A DNA stretch of 64,000 bases, from positions 496,001 through 560,000 of the forward strand of contig JAMLIK010000001.1 of assembly GCA_023954195.1 (NCBI GenBank), read 5' to 3'. The notes beneath the pieces are model-generated. The model did no database searches, was not told the DNA's origin, and was given only the letters and a program-made list of their open reading frames with translations. Origin of the DNA: Xanthobacteraceae bacterium. Its GTDB lineage: Bacteria; Pseudomonadota; Alphaproteobacteria; Rhizobiales; Xanthobacteraceae. The position numbers and the translations under genes were made by a program. Positions 9,165 to 17,384 of this stretch are shown here, in pieces (the stretch's first letter is position 1; the number at the start of each line of letters is the position of its first letter).

Positions 9165-10746
9165 TGGCGAGCATTACATAGATCAGGCAGGTCCACAGCG
9201 CCTGCCAGTTGGCGACGCCCTCGTTGAAGGCGATGTAGGCCGAGGCGATCACCAGCAGACCGGCGAACACCGCTTCCGCGATCGGGCGGGCGCCCTGGCG
9301 CGGGCGGTTGAACACCATCAGCATCCAGAACGGCACCACCGCCATCGTCAGCGCCGCGAACGGAAAATCCTTGTAGCGCGGGTCGAACACCAGACCGAGC
9401 GCGGTGGAGGCCGCGATCACCGTGGTGACGCCCAGCGTCAACCCCAACAGCACCAGCCACCACGACGCCGTGCGCCCCTGGCGCGGCCCGATCAGGTCGA
9501 GAAACGTCGGCAGCGAGTGTCCCGACATCTGCGCGCGGGCGGATAACAGCGGCGCGCTGACCCCGGCGGCCAGCAGCAGGCCCCACTGCGTCCAGCCGCC
9601 GATCCCAAGGCTCTCGGTCATCATTTTCTCGAACGCCACGCCGAGCAGCGCGCCCGCCGCGATCGCGGAGCCGGCGACGCCGAGCCATGAGCCGAGGCGC
9701 GGCGCCCAAGGGCGCCGGCGCGCGGTCCACATCGCCACCGCGAAGATCAGGACGCACAACCCCATCCCGGCGGCCATCTCCCGCTTCCACATCGGGAAGT
9801 TGTTGATCGGCACCCCGGCGGGAAATTTTTCCGCGCGGGACCTCGCGTCGAACAATCCCCAATAGCCGCCGACGGTGCCCTCAAGCCGGCGCTTCCAGGG
9901 CTGGTCGTAAGCCTCGATCAGGTTGACGCGGAAATGCTCCCGCTTCGCCAGCCCGAGAATTTCCGACACCACCCGCGCCTGGTTGGCGCGCGAGGGCAGC
10001 GCCCCTTCCCGCATCCGCCCGGCGCTCGGCCAGCCGGTCTCGCCGATCAGGATTTCCTTGTTCGGAAACGCCACCGCCACCCGTCTGCGGATCGCGGCGA
10101 CGTGGTTGGCGGCGTAGCGCGCCGGAACCGGGAGATCCTCCCAATAGGGCAGGATGTGGATGGTGACGAAATCGACCGCGTCATAGACCTCGCGATTGCG
10201 CAGCCAGTATTCCCAGACGTCGGCATAGGTGACGGGGACCTTCACCTGCGCCTTGACCGAACGGATGTTGGCGGCGAGATCGGCGGCGGTCATCTCGCCC
10301 CGCAACAACACCTCGTTGCCGACGACGACCGCCGTCACCACGTCGGGATAATCATTGGCGAGACGCACGGCGGTGGCAATCTCGATCACGTTGTCGACGC
10401 GGTTGCTACCCAGCCAGATGCCGAGGATCAGCTTGAGCCCGGCCTTGCGCGCCAGTTCCGGCGCCTTGTCGAGTCCGTTCTGGATCGAATAGGTCCGGAC
10501 GCATTGCGATATCTTGGCAAGCTGGGCGAAATCCTCGGCGATCTGCTCGGGCGCGATCTGCGTGCCTGGCACCAGCGGGCTCTGGCCGTCGCGGAAGGGG
10601 GCGTAGGAGACGCATTCGAGCTTGGCCGTGGGATCGATCGGCGCGCGCGCCAGCGTGATCGGCATGGCCAGCCACCACCAGATGGCGGCGATCGCGCACA
10701 ACGACAGCAGCAGCAGGGTCAGCGGCGTTCGCAATGAAATCGACAC
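9124..10746 (-). CDS. ndvC: Putative beta-(1,6)-glucan synthesis protein, GH17-like domain plus membrane domain (NdvC-like)
   Basis: The 540-residue product has an N-terminal membrane anchor (about 8-28) and an extracytoplasmic GH17-like domain (about 35-305). That domain carries the typical VVGNEVLLRG and IGETGWPSAG motifs, with glutamates in the acid and nucleophile positions. Eight or so membrane segments follow to the C-terminus. Length and layout match Bradyrhizobium NdvC, needed for the beta-1,6 linkages of periplasmic cyclic glucan. The start is GTG at 10746 behind a strong AGGAGG site. It is divergent from the ndvD-like gene and lies near ndvB. The function is inferred from family and synteny. 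Confidence 0.82.
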   Translation of the reverse strand: MSISLRTPLTLLLLSLCAIAAIWWWLAMPITLARAPIDPTAKLECVSYAPFRDGQSPLVPGTQIAPEQIAEDFAQLAKISQCVRTYSIQNGLDKAPELARKAGLKLILGIWLGSNRVDNVIEIATAVRLANDYPDVVTAVVVGNEVLLRGEMTAADLAANIRSVKAQVKVPVTYADVWEYWLRNREVYDAVDFVTIHILPYWEDLPVPARYAANHVAAIRRRVAVAFPNKEILIGETGWPSAGRMREGALPSRANQARVVSEILGLAKREHFRVNLIEAYDQPWKRRLEGTVGGYWGLFDARSRAEKFPAGVPINNFPMWKREMAAGMGLCVLIFAVAMWTARRRPWAPRLGSWLGVAGSAIAAGALLGVAFEKMMTESLGIGGWTQWGLLLAAGVSAPLLSARAQMSGHSLPTFLDLIGPRQGRTASWWLVLLGLTLGVTTVIAASTALGLVFDPRYKDFPFAALTMAVVPFWMLMVFNRPRQGARPIAEAVFAGLLVIASAYIAFNEGVANWQALWTCLIYVMLAITLWRARAAQIPG

Positions 10747-11101
10747 GGTCCTCCTGGAGGATCATCTCCCGCGGCCCGCAGAGGGCGACCGCCGCACAGG
10801 TCAGAAACGAAACACAAGGCTCACGCCAAATCCGGCTCTTTGGGAAAGACGCCGGAAACGTCGATTAGCCAATCACCGGCGCTCTGCCAAGTGCCGGGCC
10901 GCCGCAATCCCTTACTTCTTGTCGAGATCCGCGCGCCCGGAACAACGACGCCGGCCACCGCGACCTTCGCACGGCTGGACAAAAAGTATTTTGTGTTTCA
11001 TGGAATCCGGAACTGCGCTTCGCCGCATTGGGGACCCATTTGCGCGGAATCTGGGCAGCGATCGACGACGGGCGGAAATCAGCCATCAAACCGGGGACGG
11101 C
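10747..11101. other. Divergent intergenic region between ndvC and the ndvD-like gene
   Basis: This 355-bp stretch has no convincing gene. A reading frame crosses it from 10622 into the ndvD-like gene, but its first 160 residues look non-coding and are antisense to ndvC at the start. The region must hold the promoters of ndvC (leftward) and the ndvD-like gene (rightward). An AT-richer patch near 10980-11000 is the only departure from local composition. No clear dyad or promoter boxes were identified. Confidence 0.5.
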
Positions 11102-11677
11102 ATGCGTCAGATACGGGTAGAACTGCGAGCCGCGTTGATGCGGACATTGGCCGTGCCGGGACTGGCACTGTTGCTCGGCGTCGGCGGCGCCATCGCCCAG
11201 AGCGGCGATCTCCGCGCCCAGGACCAGGCGCCGAAGCCCGCGCAGCAGAACGCCAATCCGGCGACGGCGGCCGAAGCTGCGGCCAAGGAGAGCCAGCGCC
11301 GGGCCGACGAATTCGCCGAGGCCGCCAAGGCCATCAACGGCCCGGCCGGCAACCCGGAATGCGTCTGGCTCGGACGGCGCGTCGTCCTCCTGATGTGGCG
11401 CGACGATCTCGACACCGCTTTCCGCCATCTCGATCTGTATGATCGCTTCGGCTGTCCCGGCGGACATATCCAGGCGACGTTCCGCTGCCTGGTCCGCTTC
11501 GGCGCCATCGACCCGAAAGTGCCCGACAGCCTGAACAGCCGGGTGCATGCCTGCTGGATCAATCCCAATTCCCAGCCGCAAGCCGCCAGCGCCGCGCCGG
11601 CCCCCGCGCCGCCCTCCGGCGCGCCGGCGGCACCCGCGGCCGCGCCGGCCGCGCCACCGCCCGCGCCGGCGAAATAA
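11102..11677 (+). CDS. Secreted protein at the ndvD position of the cyclic glucan locus
   Basis: The product is 191 residues with a signal peptide (a hydrophobic stretch about 17-31, ending near GAIAQ). A helical charged region (about 50-80) is followed by a conserved-looking core with four Cys (NPECVWLGRR ... DRFGCPGG ... FRCLVRFG ... HACWINP), and the C-terminus is Pro/Ala-rich. Bradyrhizobium carries a third glucan gene, ndvD, between ndvB and ndvC. This gene occupies the same place, but homology cannot be shown by eye, so I leave the symbol blank. The ATG at 11102 follows GGGGACGG. Confidence 0.7.
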   Translation: MRQIRVELRAALMRTLAVPGLALLLGVGGAIAQSGDLRAQDQAPKPAQQNANPATAAEAAAKESQRRADEFAEAAKAINGPAGNPECVWLGRRVVLLMWRDDLDTAFRHLDLYDRFGCPGGHIQATFRCLVRFGAIDPKVPDSLNSRVHACWINPNSQPQAASAAPAPAPPSGAPAAPAAAPAAPPPAPAK

Positions 11678-11876
11678 TTGACGCGGGGCGTCGGAACGAA
11701 CCGAAGCGCCCGCGATTTTCTTTATTGTCGCCTGGAAAATGCCATCGCGTCATACGAGTGGATAATTGCCGCGGCATTGATATGCTCGCCTCGCCGCGGC
11801 TGACGGCGGATCGAGGGGACTGGTCCGCTCATCTGTCATGTCACCCGTCACGCCGCCCCGAAATGGTTGAGTCGCG

Positions 11877-14546
11877 ATGCGCGCTGTGGTCGCCGTTCTA
11901 TTGCTCGTAACCGCCGTCCACGCCGCTATCTGGGGCGTTTTCCGGGAGAAGCAAGCGGCGCCGGATTTCACCGGCTTGTTGCCGAGCCTGTCCTATGCGC
12001 CGTTCGACGGCTCCGGCCACCCCGACGTCGACAACATTCCGACCACCGAGAAGATTCGCGCCGACATGAAGGTGCTGGCGCCGCTGACCCGCGCCATCCG
12101 TCTCTACTCCTCGACCGGCGGCGTCGAACTGGTGCCGCCGATCGCCAACGAAGCCGGCATCAAGGTCACGGTCGGCGCCTGGATCGACAAGCACGTCGAC
12201 CGCAACGAGCGCGAAATCCAGGCCGCGATCGAACTCGCCAAGCATAACAGCAACGTCAACGGCATCGTCGTCGGCAACGAAACCATCTATCGCGGCGACC
12301 AGAAGGTCGATGACCTCATCAAGCTGATTCAGCGGGTGAAGGGCCAGGTCAATGTCCCGGTGACCACGGGTGAAATCTGGAACATCTGGCTGGAGCATCC
12401 GGAGCTGGCCTCATCGGTCGATTTCATCGCCGCGCACATCCTGCCGTACTGGGAAGGGTTCTCGCACAAGCAGGCCGTCGATCAGGCGCTCATCATCTAC
12501 CAGAAGCTTCGCGAGGCGTTTCCGGGCAAGCGCATCGTGATCGCCGAATTCGGCTGGCCGTCGGGCGGCTACAATCTCCAGAACGCGGTGCCCGGCCCGT
12601 TCGAGCAGGCCGTGGTGCTGCGCAATTTCGTCAGCCGCGCCGAGTCGATCGGGATGGAATACAACATTGTCGAAGCGATCGATCAGCCATGGAAGTATTT
12701 TGAAGGCGGCGTCGGTCCGTATTGGGGGATCCTCAACGCCGATCGCGAGCCGAAATTCAACTGGACCGGCCCGGTCGTCGATCAGAACTACTGGAAGCTC
12801 GCCACCATCGCCCTGCTCGTCGGCGTCCTGCTGTCGCTGCCGATCTTCCGCCTGGCGCGGCCGACGATGCTTCAGGCCGGCATGCTGTCGATCGCCGCCA
12901 ACGGCGTCGGCGCCTGGGTCGCCACCGTGTTCGCCTATTGGAACGGCCATTATTTCGTCTGGGGCTCGGCCTTCGCCATGACGCTCGGCCTCACTTTGCT
13001 GGTGCCGCTGATCCTGATCGCGATGGCCCGCATCGAGGAAATCGCCACCATCGCCTTCGGCCACCGCCCGACCCGGCTGTTGTCGCCGGAGAAGACGGCC
13101 GCCGCCGCCTCGGCTCCCGACCGCAAGCATCCGATGGTGTCGATCCACGTTCCGGCCTATTTCGAGCCGCCGGAGATGCTGAAGCAGACGCTCGACGCGG
13201 TGGCGCGGCTCGACTACCCGAACTTCGAATGCGTGGTCATCATCAACAACACCCCGGACCCGGCCTTCTGGCAGCCGATCCAGGACCATTGCCGCGCGCT
13301 CGGCGAACGCTTCAAGTTCATCAACGCCGAGAAGGTGAAGGGCTTCAAGGCCGGCGCGTTGCGCATCGCCATGGACCGCACCGACGCCCGCGCCGAGATC
13401 ATCGGCATCATCGACGCCGACTACGTGGTCGAGCCCGACTGGCTGAAGGACCTGGTTCCGGCGTTCGACGATCCGCGCGTGGGCCTCGTGCAAGCGCCGC
13501 AGGACCATCGCGACGAGGACCTGTCGCTGATGCACTACGCCATGAACGGCGAATATGCCGGGTTCTTCGACATCGGCATGGTGCAGCGCAACGAAACCAA
13601 TTCCATCATCGTCCACGGCACCATGTGCCTGATCCGCCGCGAGGCGATGGACAAGGCCGGCGGCTGGGCCGGCGACACCATCTGCGAGGACACCGACCTC
13701 GGCCTCGCCATCATCGAACAGGGCTGGCTCACCCACTACACCAACAAGCGTTACGGCCACGGCCTGCTGCCCGACACCTACGAGGCGTTCAAGAAGCAGC
13801 GCCATCGCTGGGCCTATGGCGGCTTCCAGATCGTCAAGAAGCACTGGCGGCGCTTCCTGCCCGGCGCCAGCCGGCTCTCCCCGGACCAGAAGCGCGAATT
13901 CGCGCTGGGCTGGCTGAACTGGCTCGGCGCCGAAAGCCTCGGCGTGCTGGTGGCGCTCTTGAACCTGATCTGGGTGCCGATCGTCGCCTTCGCCGACATC
14001 GCCATTCCCGACAAGATCCTGACGCTGCCGATCATCGCCGCCTTCATCGTCTCGATGGCGCACTTCCTGTCGCTCTACAAGCTGCGCGTCACGCTCAAGC
14101 GCGGCCAGATGCTCGGCGCCATGATCGCGGCGATGTCGGTGCAATGGACGGTGTCGCGGGCGGTCGCCAACGGCCTGATTACCGAACACCTGCCATTCGC
14201 CCGCACCTCGAAGGGCGGCTTGTCGCGGATGTCGATCGAATTTCAGGCGTTCTGGGAAGCGATCATCGGCGTGCTGCTGCTGCTCGGCGCGGTGGTGCTG
14301 GTGGCCTCCAACAGTTTCCGGCAGATCACCGAGATCTACATCTTCGCCGGCGTGCTGGTGTTGCAAAGCCTGCCGTTCCTGTCGGCGGTGGCGCTGGCGA
14401 CGCTGGAACTGTCGCGGATCAATTCGTTCGCATTCTGGCGCTACACCTGGACCCGCTCGGCCGAGCTGATCGGTCTGCGGCCGGCACCGATGCCGATCAT
14501 CGCCCCGCCGCAGCGCGTGCCGTCCGACACGCCAACCCGGCCCTGA
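11877..14546 (+). CDS. ndvB: Cyclic beta-(1,3)-glucan synthase, GH17-like domain fused to GT2 glycosyltransferase (NdvB-like)
   Basis: The 889-residue protein matches the size of Bradyrhizobium NdvB. After an N-terminal hydrophobic anchor, a GH17-like domain (about 30-300) shows VVGNETIYRG and IAEFGWPSGG. Membrane segments lead to a family-2 glycosyltransferase (about 415-650) with IDADYVVEPDWL, an EDTDLG acid motif and QRHRWAYGG (the QxxRW motif), followed by four or more membrane segments. It would polymerise UDP-glucose at the inner membrane while the GH17-like part acts as a periplasmic transglucosylase. The product is osmoprotective periplasmic glucan important in symbiosis. The enzymology is from family knowledge. 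Confidence 0.87.
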   Translation: MRAVVAVLLLVTAVHAAIWGVFREKQAAPDFTGLLPSLSYAPFDGSGHPDVDNIPTTEKIRADMKVLAPLTRAIRLYSSTGGVELVPPIANEAGIKVTVGAWIDKHVDRNEREIQAAIELAKHNSNVNGIVVGNETIYRGDQKVDDLIKLIQRVKGQVNVPVTTGEIWNIWLEHPELASSVDFIAAHILPYWEGFSHKQAVDQALIIYQKLREAFPGKRIVIAEFGWPSGGYNLQNAVPGPFEQAVVLRNFVSRAESIGMEYNIVEAIDQPWKYFEGGVGPYWGILNADREPKFNWTGPVVDQNYWKLATIALLVGVLLSLPIFRLARPTMLQAGMLSIAANGVGAWVATVFAYWNGHYFVWGSAFAMTLGLTLLVPLILIAMARIEEIATIAFGHRPTRLLSPEKTAAAASAPDRKHPMVSIHVPAYFEPPEMLKQTLDAVARLDYPNFECVVIINNTPDPAFWQPIQDHCRALGERFKFINAEKVKGFKAGALRIAMDRTDARAEIIGIIDADYVVEPDWLKDLVPAFDDPRVGLVQAPQDHRDEDLSLMHYAMNGEYAGFFDIGMVQRNETNSIIVHGTMCLIRREAMDKAGGWAGDTICEDTDLGLAIIEQGWLTHYTNKRYGHGLLPDTYEAFKKQRHRWAYGGFQIVKKHWRRFLPGASRLSPDQKREFALGWLNWLGAESLGVLVALLNLIWVPIVAFADIAIPDKILTLPIIAAFIVSMAHFLSLYKLRVTLKRGQMLGAMIAAMSVQWTVSRAVANGLITEHLPFARTSKGGLSRMSIEFQAFWEAIIGVLLLLGAVVLVASNSFRQITEIYIFAGVLVLQSLPFLSAVALATLELSRINSFAFWRYTWTRSAELIGLRPAPMPIIAPPQRVPSDTPTRP

Positions 14547-14601
14547 TCGCTTGGGTCGCCCGAAATGGCTGATATCCCGCATAAGGATTAGCCATCAAGA
14601 T

Positions 14602-14629
14602 CCGGTATTCTCGCGGGAATCCGGTTTTT
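14602..14629 (+). terminator. Probable rho-independent terminator of ndvB
   Basis: A CCGG/ATTC stem with one bulge, a short loop, and GAATCCGG is followed directly by five T residues. It lies 55 bp after the ndvB stop. Confidence 0.55.
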
Positions 14630-14761
14630 CCACGACGCGAGGCCATCGCTCGCCGGCTCGGGCGACGGCAGTTCCGATTCGGTCTGAACGGGGCTGGGGA
14701 TTTTTGCTTCGACGCGTTTTCCTCGTACGAACCGGTATCCACTTCGCTCGAAAACGCTCTA

Positions 14762-14790
14762 TTGACCCACGCGGGTCCGTTCCCTACACA
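14762..14790 (+). promoter_or_regulatory. Sigma-70-type promoter of tRNA-Lys
   Basis: TTGACC at 14762-14767 and TACACA at 14785-14790 are separated by exactly 17 bp, ending 10 bp before the first base of the tRNA. Placement and spacing fit a stable-RNA promoter. Confidence 0.65.
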
Positions 14791-14800
14791 GCCCCCACGT

Positions 14801-14876
14801 GAGCGCGTAGCTCAGCCGGTAGAGCACGTGACTTTTAATCATGGGGTCGAGGGTTCGAGTCCCTCCGCGCTCACCA
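14801..14876 (+). tRNA. tRNA-Lys (anticodon UUU)
   Basis: This is a complete 76-nt cloverleaf. The acceptor stem GAGCGCG pairs with CGCGCTC, followed by discriminator A and an encoded CCA. The anticodon loop CTTTTAA gives UUU, and the T arm contains GGTTCGAGTCC. Its 3' 45 bases are duplicated exactly at 25410-25454, so the present gene is a chromosome/element hybrid restored on integration. It remains functional by structure. Confidence 0.96.
14832..14876 (+). repeat. attL: 45-bp direct repeat within the tRNA-Lys 3' half
   Basis: It runs from the anticodon loop to CCA and is identical to 25410-25454. It marks the left junction of the integrated element, with the integrase gene starting its stop end 58 bp away. 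Bases on either side of the repeat differ between the two copies, defining its limits. Confidence 0.93.
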
Positions 14877-14933
14877 ATGATATCAATCACTTAGCTTGTG
14901 GACAGTATGTCATTCCGACACGCTGTCACTTGC

Positions 14934-16145
14934 TCATTCCGACGCATTCCCCTTCTTTGTTCTGAAATCTCGGCGCTTCCGAGCGCCCTCTACTCTCTGA
15001 GTCTTGCTGGCTTGCACGTATCTGAGCATCGCCGCCGTGGTCAGATGACCGCTCAATGCTCTGATTTGCGCATCCGTTAGATTGGCTTCCGCGCCTTCCG
15101 TGTTGCCGCCGTGGCGAAGTCCCATGAACTTCACTTCGTCGGGTATGTCGGCAGCCTTCCGCACCTTCGCAACCGCCTTCGCGAAAGAAAACCGGTCCGG
15201 CCACGGCAATATCAACTTTTTGAACCTGTCGGGCTTGTCCTTCATGATGATAAGCGTCCCACGACGCTCCGCCTTATCTAGGCGCTCCATCAATTCAGGC
15301 CACAACGCCGAACCGTCAACATCGTAAAGCGGTGTGTCTACGGTCTCCCCGGTCTTATGGTGGAAGATGCGAGCACAGTTCGGTGCATCCGCCGGTTTGA
15401 TGTGGCCCCATGTCAGGCGGCCGATAATGTCGGTTTCGCGCTGCAACCAGAAGAAAGCCAACATGGCGGCGGTGCCGAGCGATGGCTCGCCCCGCTCATC
15501 GGCCTTGGCGACGAACTTCATCAAGTCATCGTACTGGAAAAGTCGTGTCGGCTTGGCCTTGTAAGTCAGCCCCATTTTCCCGAAGGGGTTTTCGACGGGC
15601 ACCCTAGCCGTTTCCGAGCGGCGCGCTGTATTCCATGCGCGGCTGCAAACCCTCATCGCCAAGATGGCTGTTCTGGTCCGCTCCTTGCCGTCCTTGTTAA
15701 CCCGCACCTTCTCGTAAAGCTTGTCAGCGACACCGGGGGTTATGCTTTTCAACCCGATGACGCCGAGCCGCCTGCCATCGGTCAGGGTCACGTCTGACAC
15801 TAGCGCCAGCATTCGGTCGTATGAACTTCGGGTTTCGGCGGGGAGCTTCGTATAGCGCGGCGAACGCTTGTAGATGGAAACGAGCCAATCGAAGGTGCCG
15901 GTCTTGGCGATTCCCGGCTCTGTCGGCTCATCTGAGCTTGTCCGCCATGCGTGGTAATGCGGATTGAGAACCGTATCGCAACGAGCCTTGGCGGCTCCGT
16001 AGTCGGTCCCTAGCGCCTCTGCGGCGACCGGACATCCCGCCTTCTTCGCTCGTGTAGGCGGTGCCCAATAGTAAGAAACCAGCCCAGACGCCAGCCTTTT
16101 TGCTGTCATCAGGTCGGGCCATCCGGCTGGTTTCTTTTGGCGCAT
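14934..16145 (-). CDS. int: Tyrosine recombinase / integrase
   Basis: This 403-residue site-specific recombinase is positioned at the tRNA end of the element and transcribed toward it. The C-terminal catalytic domain (about 190-395) shows the first arginine in LQRETDIIGRLTW, the GLRHGG box, and LSGHLTTAAMLRYV, supplying the late His and the tyrosine nucleophile. The His of the usual H-x-L-R-H box is replaced by Met. The N-terminal part (about 1-180) would include arm-binding and SAM-like core-binding regions. Its ATG overlaps the stop of the preceding small gene as TGATG, so the two are translationally coupled. Confidence 0.93.
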   Translation of the reverse strand: MRQKKPAGWPDLMTAKRLASGLVSYYWAPPTRAKKAGCPVAAEALGTDYGAAKARCDTVLNPHYHAWRTSSDEPTEPGIAKTGTFDWLVSIYKRSPRYTKLPAETRSSYDRMLALVSDVTLTDGRRLGVIGLKSITPGVADKLYEKVRVNKDGKERTRTAILAMRVCSRAWNTARRSETARVPVENPFGKMGLTYKAKPTRLFQYDDLMKFVAKADERGEPSLGTAAMLAFFWLQRETDIIGRLTWGHIKPADAPNCARIFHHKTGETVDTPLYDVDGSALWPELMERLDKAERRGTLIIMKDKPDRFKKLILPWPDRFSFAKAVAKVRKAADIPDEVKFMGLRHGGNTEGAEANLTDAQIRALSGHLTTAAMLRYVQASKTQRVEGARKRRDFRTKKGNASE

Positions 16146-16324
16146 CAGAGCAGTTCAGCGATGTTTTCCGGCTCCGCCTCAATAGGCTGAATCGGCATCG
16201 GCGGTTCAAACACGGCTGCACCGTTCGGCTGCAAGGTCACACGAAACGGCACCTTCTCACGCTGACAGGCGCGGATGATACGCTGGACGTCGGCCTGGTT
16301 AACGTTGGATTTCCTACGCGGCAT
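16145..16324 (-). CDS. Small integrase-coupled protein, possible recombination directionality or regulatory factor
   Basis: This is a 59-residue protein with a basic start (MPRRKSNVNQ), a short helix-rich core (DVQRIIRACQREKVPFRVTL) and an acidic Pro-rich tail. The ATG at 16324 follows AGGTGAG at ideal distance, and the stop overlaps the integrase start (TGATG). Co-transcription with int and divergence from an Arc-type repressor suggest a role in excision or its control. I recognise no excisionase fold, so the function is inference. Confidence 0.75.
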   Translation of the reverse strand: MPRRKSNVNQADVQRIIRACQREKVPFRVTLQPNGAAVFEPPMPIQPIEAEPENIAELL

Positions 16325-16391
16325 TAACTCACCTCTTGACAGTTCCTTAAGTATCGATATGCCATAATGGCACCGAAAGGTCAAGGAAATT
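16325..16391. promoter_or_regulatory. Divergent promoter/operator between the int operon and the Arc-like repressor
   Basis: This 67-bp spacer carries TTGACA at 16336-16341 reading rightward and a perfect palindrome TGCCATAATGGCA at 16360-16372 (6-bp arms, one central base). Such a dyad between a ribbon-helix-helix gene and the integrase operon is a likely operator where the Arc-like protein controls both directions. Binding is not shown. Confidence 0.55.
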
Positions 16392-16724
16392 ATGTCCGAG
16401 GGGTCAGCAGTGGCAAAACAATCAGATAGTATCCACGATAGAGACCGAATTATCGTCCGCCTACCTGACGGAATGCGGGACCGATTAGCCGCGCTTGCCG
16501 AGTCTAATGGGCGGTCGATGACGGCCGAAGTCGTTGCGGCACTTGAGCAGCATTTAACCGGACCAAGCCGGATGGACGCCATCGAGGAAGAGCTAGAGAA
16601 ACACAAGCAGCTACTTGATATTGTTGATGTTCTCTACAATGTCGGCGGCGACTTAGAGAGTGCTGTGATTGAACTGCAAGAGCAGGTATTCGGCGGGCAG
16701 CGGCTGCCGCGCGTCCTGAAGTGA
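16392..16724 (+). CDS. Arc-family ribbon-helix-helix DNA-binding protein
   Basis: This 110-residue protein has an N-terminal RHH domain at about residues 17-56: a beta strand RIIVRLPDGM, then helices with LAALAESNGRSMTAEVVAALEQHL, the pattern of phage P22 Arc. The C-terminal half (about 60-100) is heptad-like and may oligomerise. It is the only rightward gene in the left part of the element and is divergent from the int operon, the usual place for a lysogeny-type repressor. The ATG at 16392 follows AAGGAAA. Confidence 0.85.
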   Translation: MSEGSAVAKQSDSIHDRDRIIVRLPDGMRDRLAALAESNGRSMTAEVVAALEQHLTGPSRMDAIEEELEKHKQLLDIVDVLYNVGGDLESAVIELQEQVFGGQRLPRVLK

Positions 16725-16769
16725 AGCCTGCTTCGGTCGATTCCGGTTGCCTAGGCCGGTTCCCGTCAC

Positions 16770-17297
16770 TTAGGGTTGCGGGAACAAGGGAGGGTTAAAT
16801 GAATGACTGGTTGCGAAAAGGCGCGCGAACCGCTGACGGTCGTCGTCTTGCTTGGCGCGGATGCGGGCGCGGGCACCGGCATAGGCGTCATCTAGCATTA
16901 CTTCGCCAGATAAGACCTGTTCTGCAACCGACCGCGAATCTGCAAGGACGGTACGAGCATATGATAGTCGCTGGCTCGAAAACCCTATTGTTTCAGTAGC
17001 CTTTTTTCCTCGCCCGCCCCTCTCCGGCTCAGGATAAATCATCGCCGTAGCCATCGCGCGCTGACCGCTACTCATATGCCGACGATTAACATTGACGGAG
17101 AGGATGAACTCTTTCGGGTCGCGGTCTTCGATGCTGGTGAAGGAAGGTTCAACTCCGGCGATCTCACAAGCCTTGAGGCGGTTGCGTCCATCGATAATGA
17201 CATCCTTGCCGTCTACTTTACCGACGACTATTGGATGCACGAGTCCGTTCGCCTTGATGTCTTCCGCAAGAGTGTTGAGTTCTTCATCCGACATCAT
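16770..17297 (-). CDS. ParB N-terminal domain (ParB/Srx-like) protein
   Basis: The 175-residue product matches the ParB nuclease/CTPase-like fold at about 1-75: SDEELNTLAEDIKANGLVHP, IIDGRNRLKAC and NVNRRHMSSGQRAMA. A helical region follows (about 85-160). There is no ParA partner. The start is uncertain. The ATG at 17297 has no Shine-Dalgarno, and the open frame continues upstream for 15 codons to a TGA, through residues that resemble the family. A 23-bp perfect inverted repeat lies just upstream. The role could be partition, packaging accessory or regulation; none is proven. Confidence 0.8.
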   Translation of the reverse strand: MMSDEELNTLAEDIKANGLVHPIVVGKVDGKDVIIDGRNRLKACEIAGVEPSFTSIEDRDPKEFILSVNVNRRHMSSGQRAMATAMIYPEPERGGRGKKATETIGFSSQRLSYARTVLADSRSVAEQVLSGEVMLDDAYAGARARIRAKQDDDRQRFARLFATSHSFNPPLFPQP

Positions 17298-17311
17298 TGG
17301 GAACCCGGCTA

Positions 17312-17334
17312 AAAGATTTACCGAGTAAATCTTT
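17312..17334. repeat. Perfect 23-bp palindrome upstream of the ParB-like gene
   Basis: Ten-base arms (AAAGATTTAC and GTAAATCTTT on the minus strand) flank a three-base centre, and one more T follows. It lies 15 bp upstream of the ParB-domain start codon and after the portal operon. It could be an AT-rich terminator of the head operon or a protein-binding site such as a centromere-like or operator sequence. Confidence 0.7.
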
Positions 17335-17384
17335 CCTTGCGCTCACCCCGCAATCGCCGGGGTCCGCACCCATCAACGAAATGT

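Noticed and set aside
10622-11101. An N-terminal extension of the ndvD-like protein
   Set aside because: The extra 160 residues lack coding character, overlap ndvC on the other strand and would hide the signal peptide inside the protein.
12411-14582. A 723-codon minus-strand frame opposite ndvB
   Set aside because: It is fully antisense to a recognised enzyme, has the His/Arg/Asp-rich composition typical of frames opposite high-GC genes, and shows no family motif.
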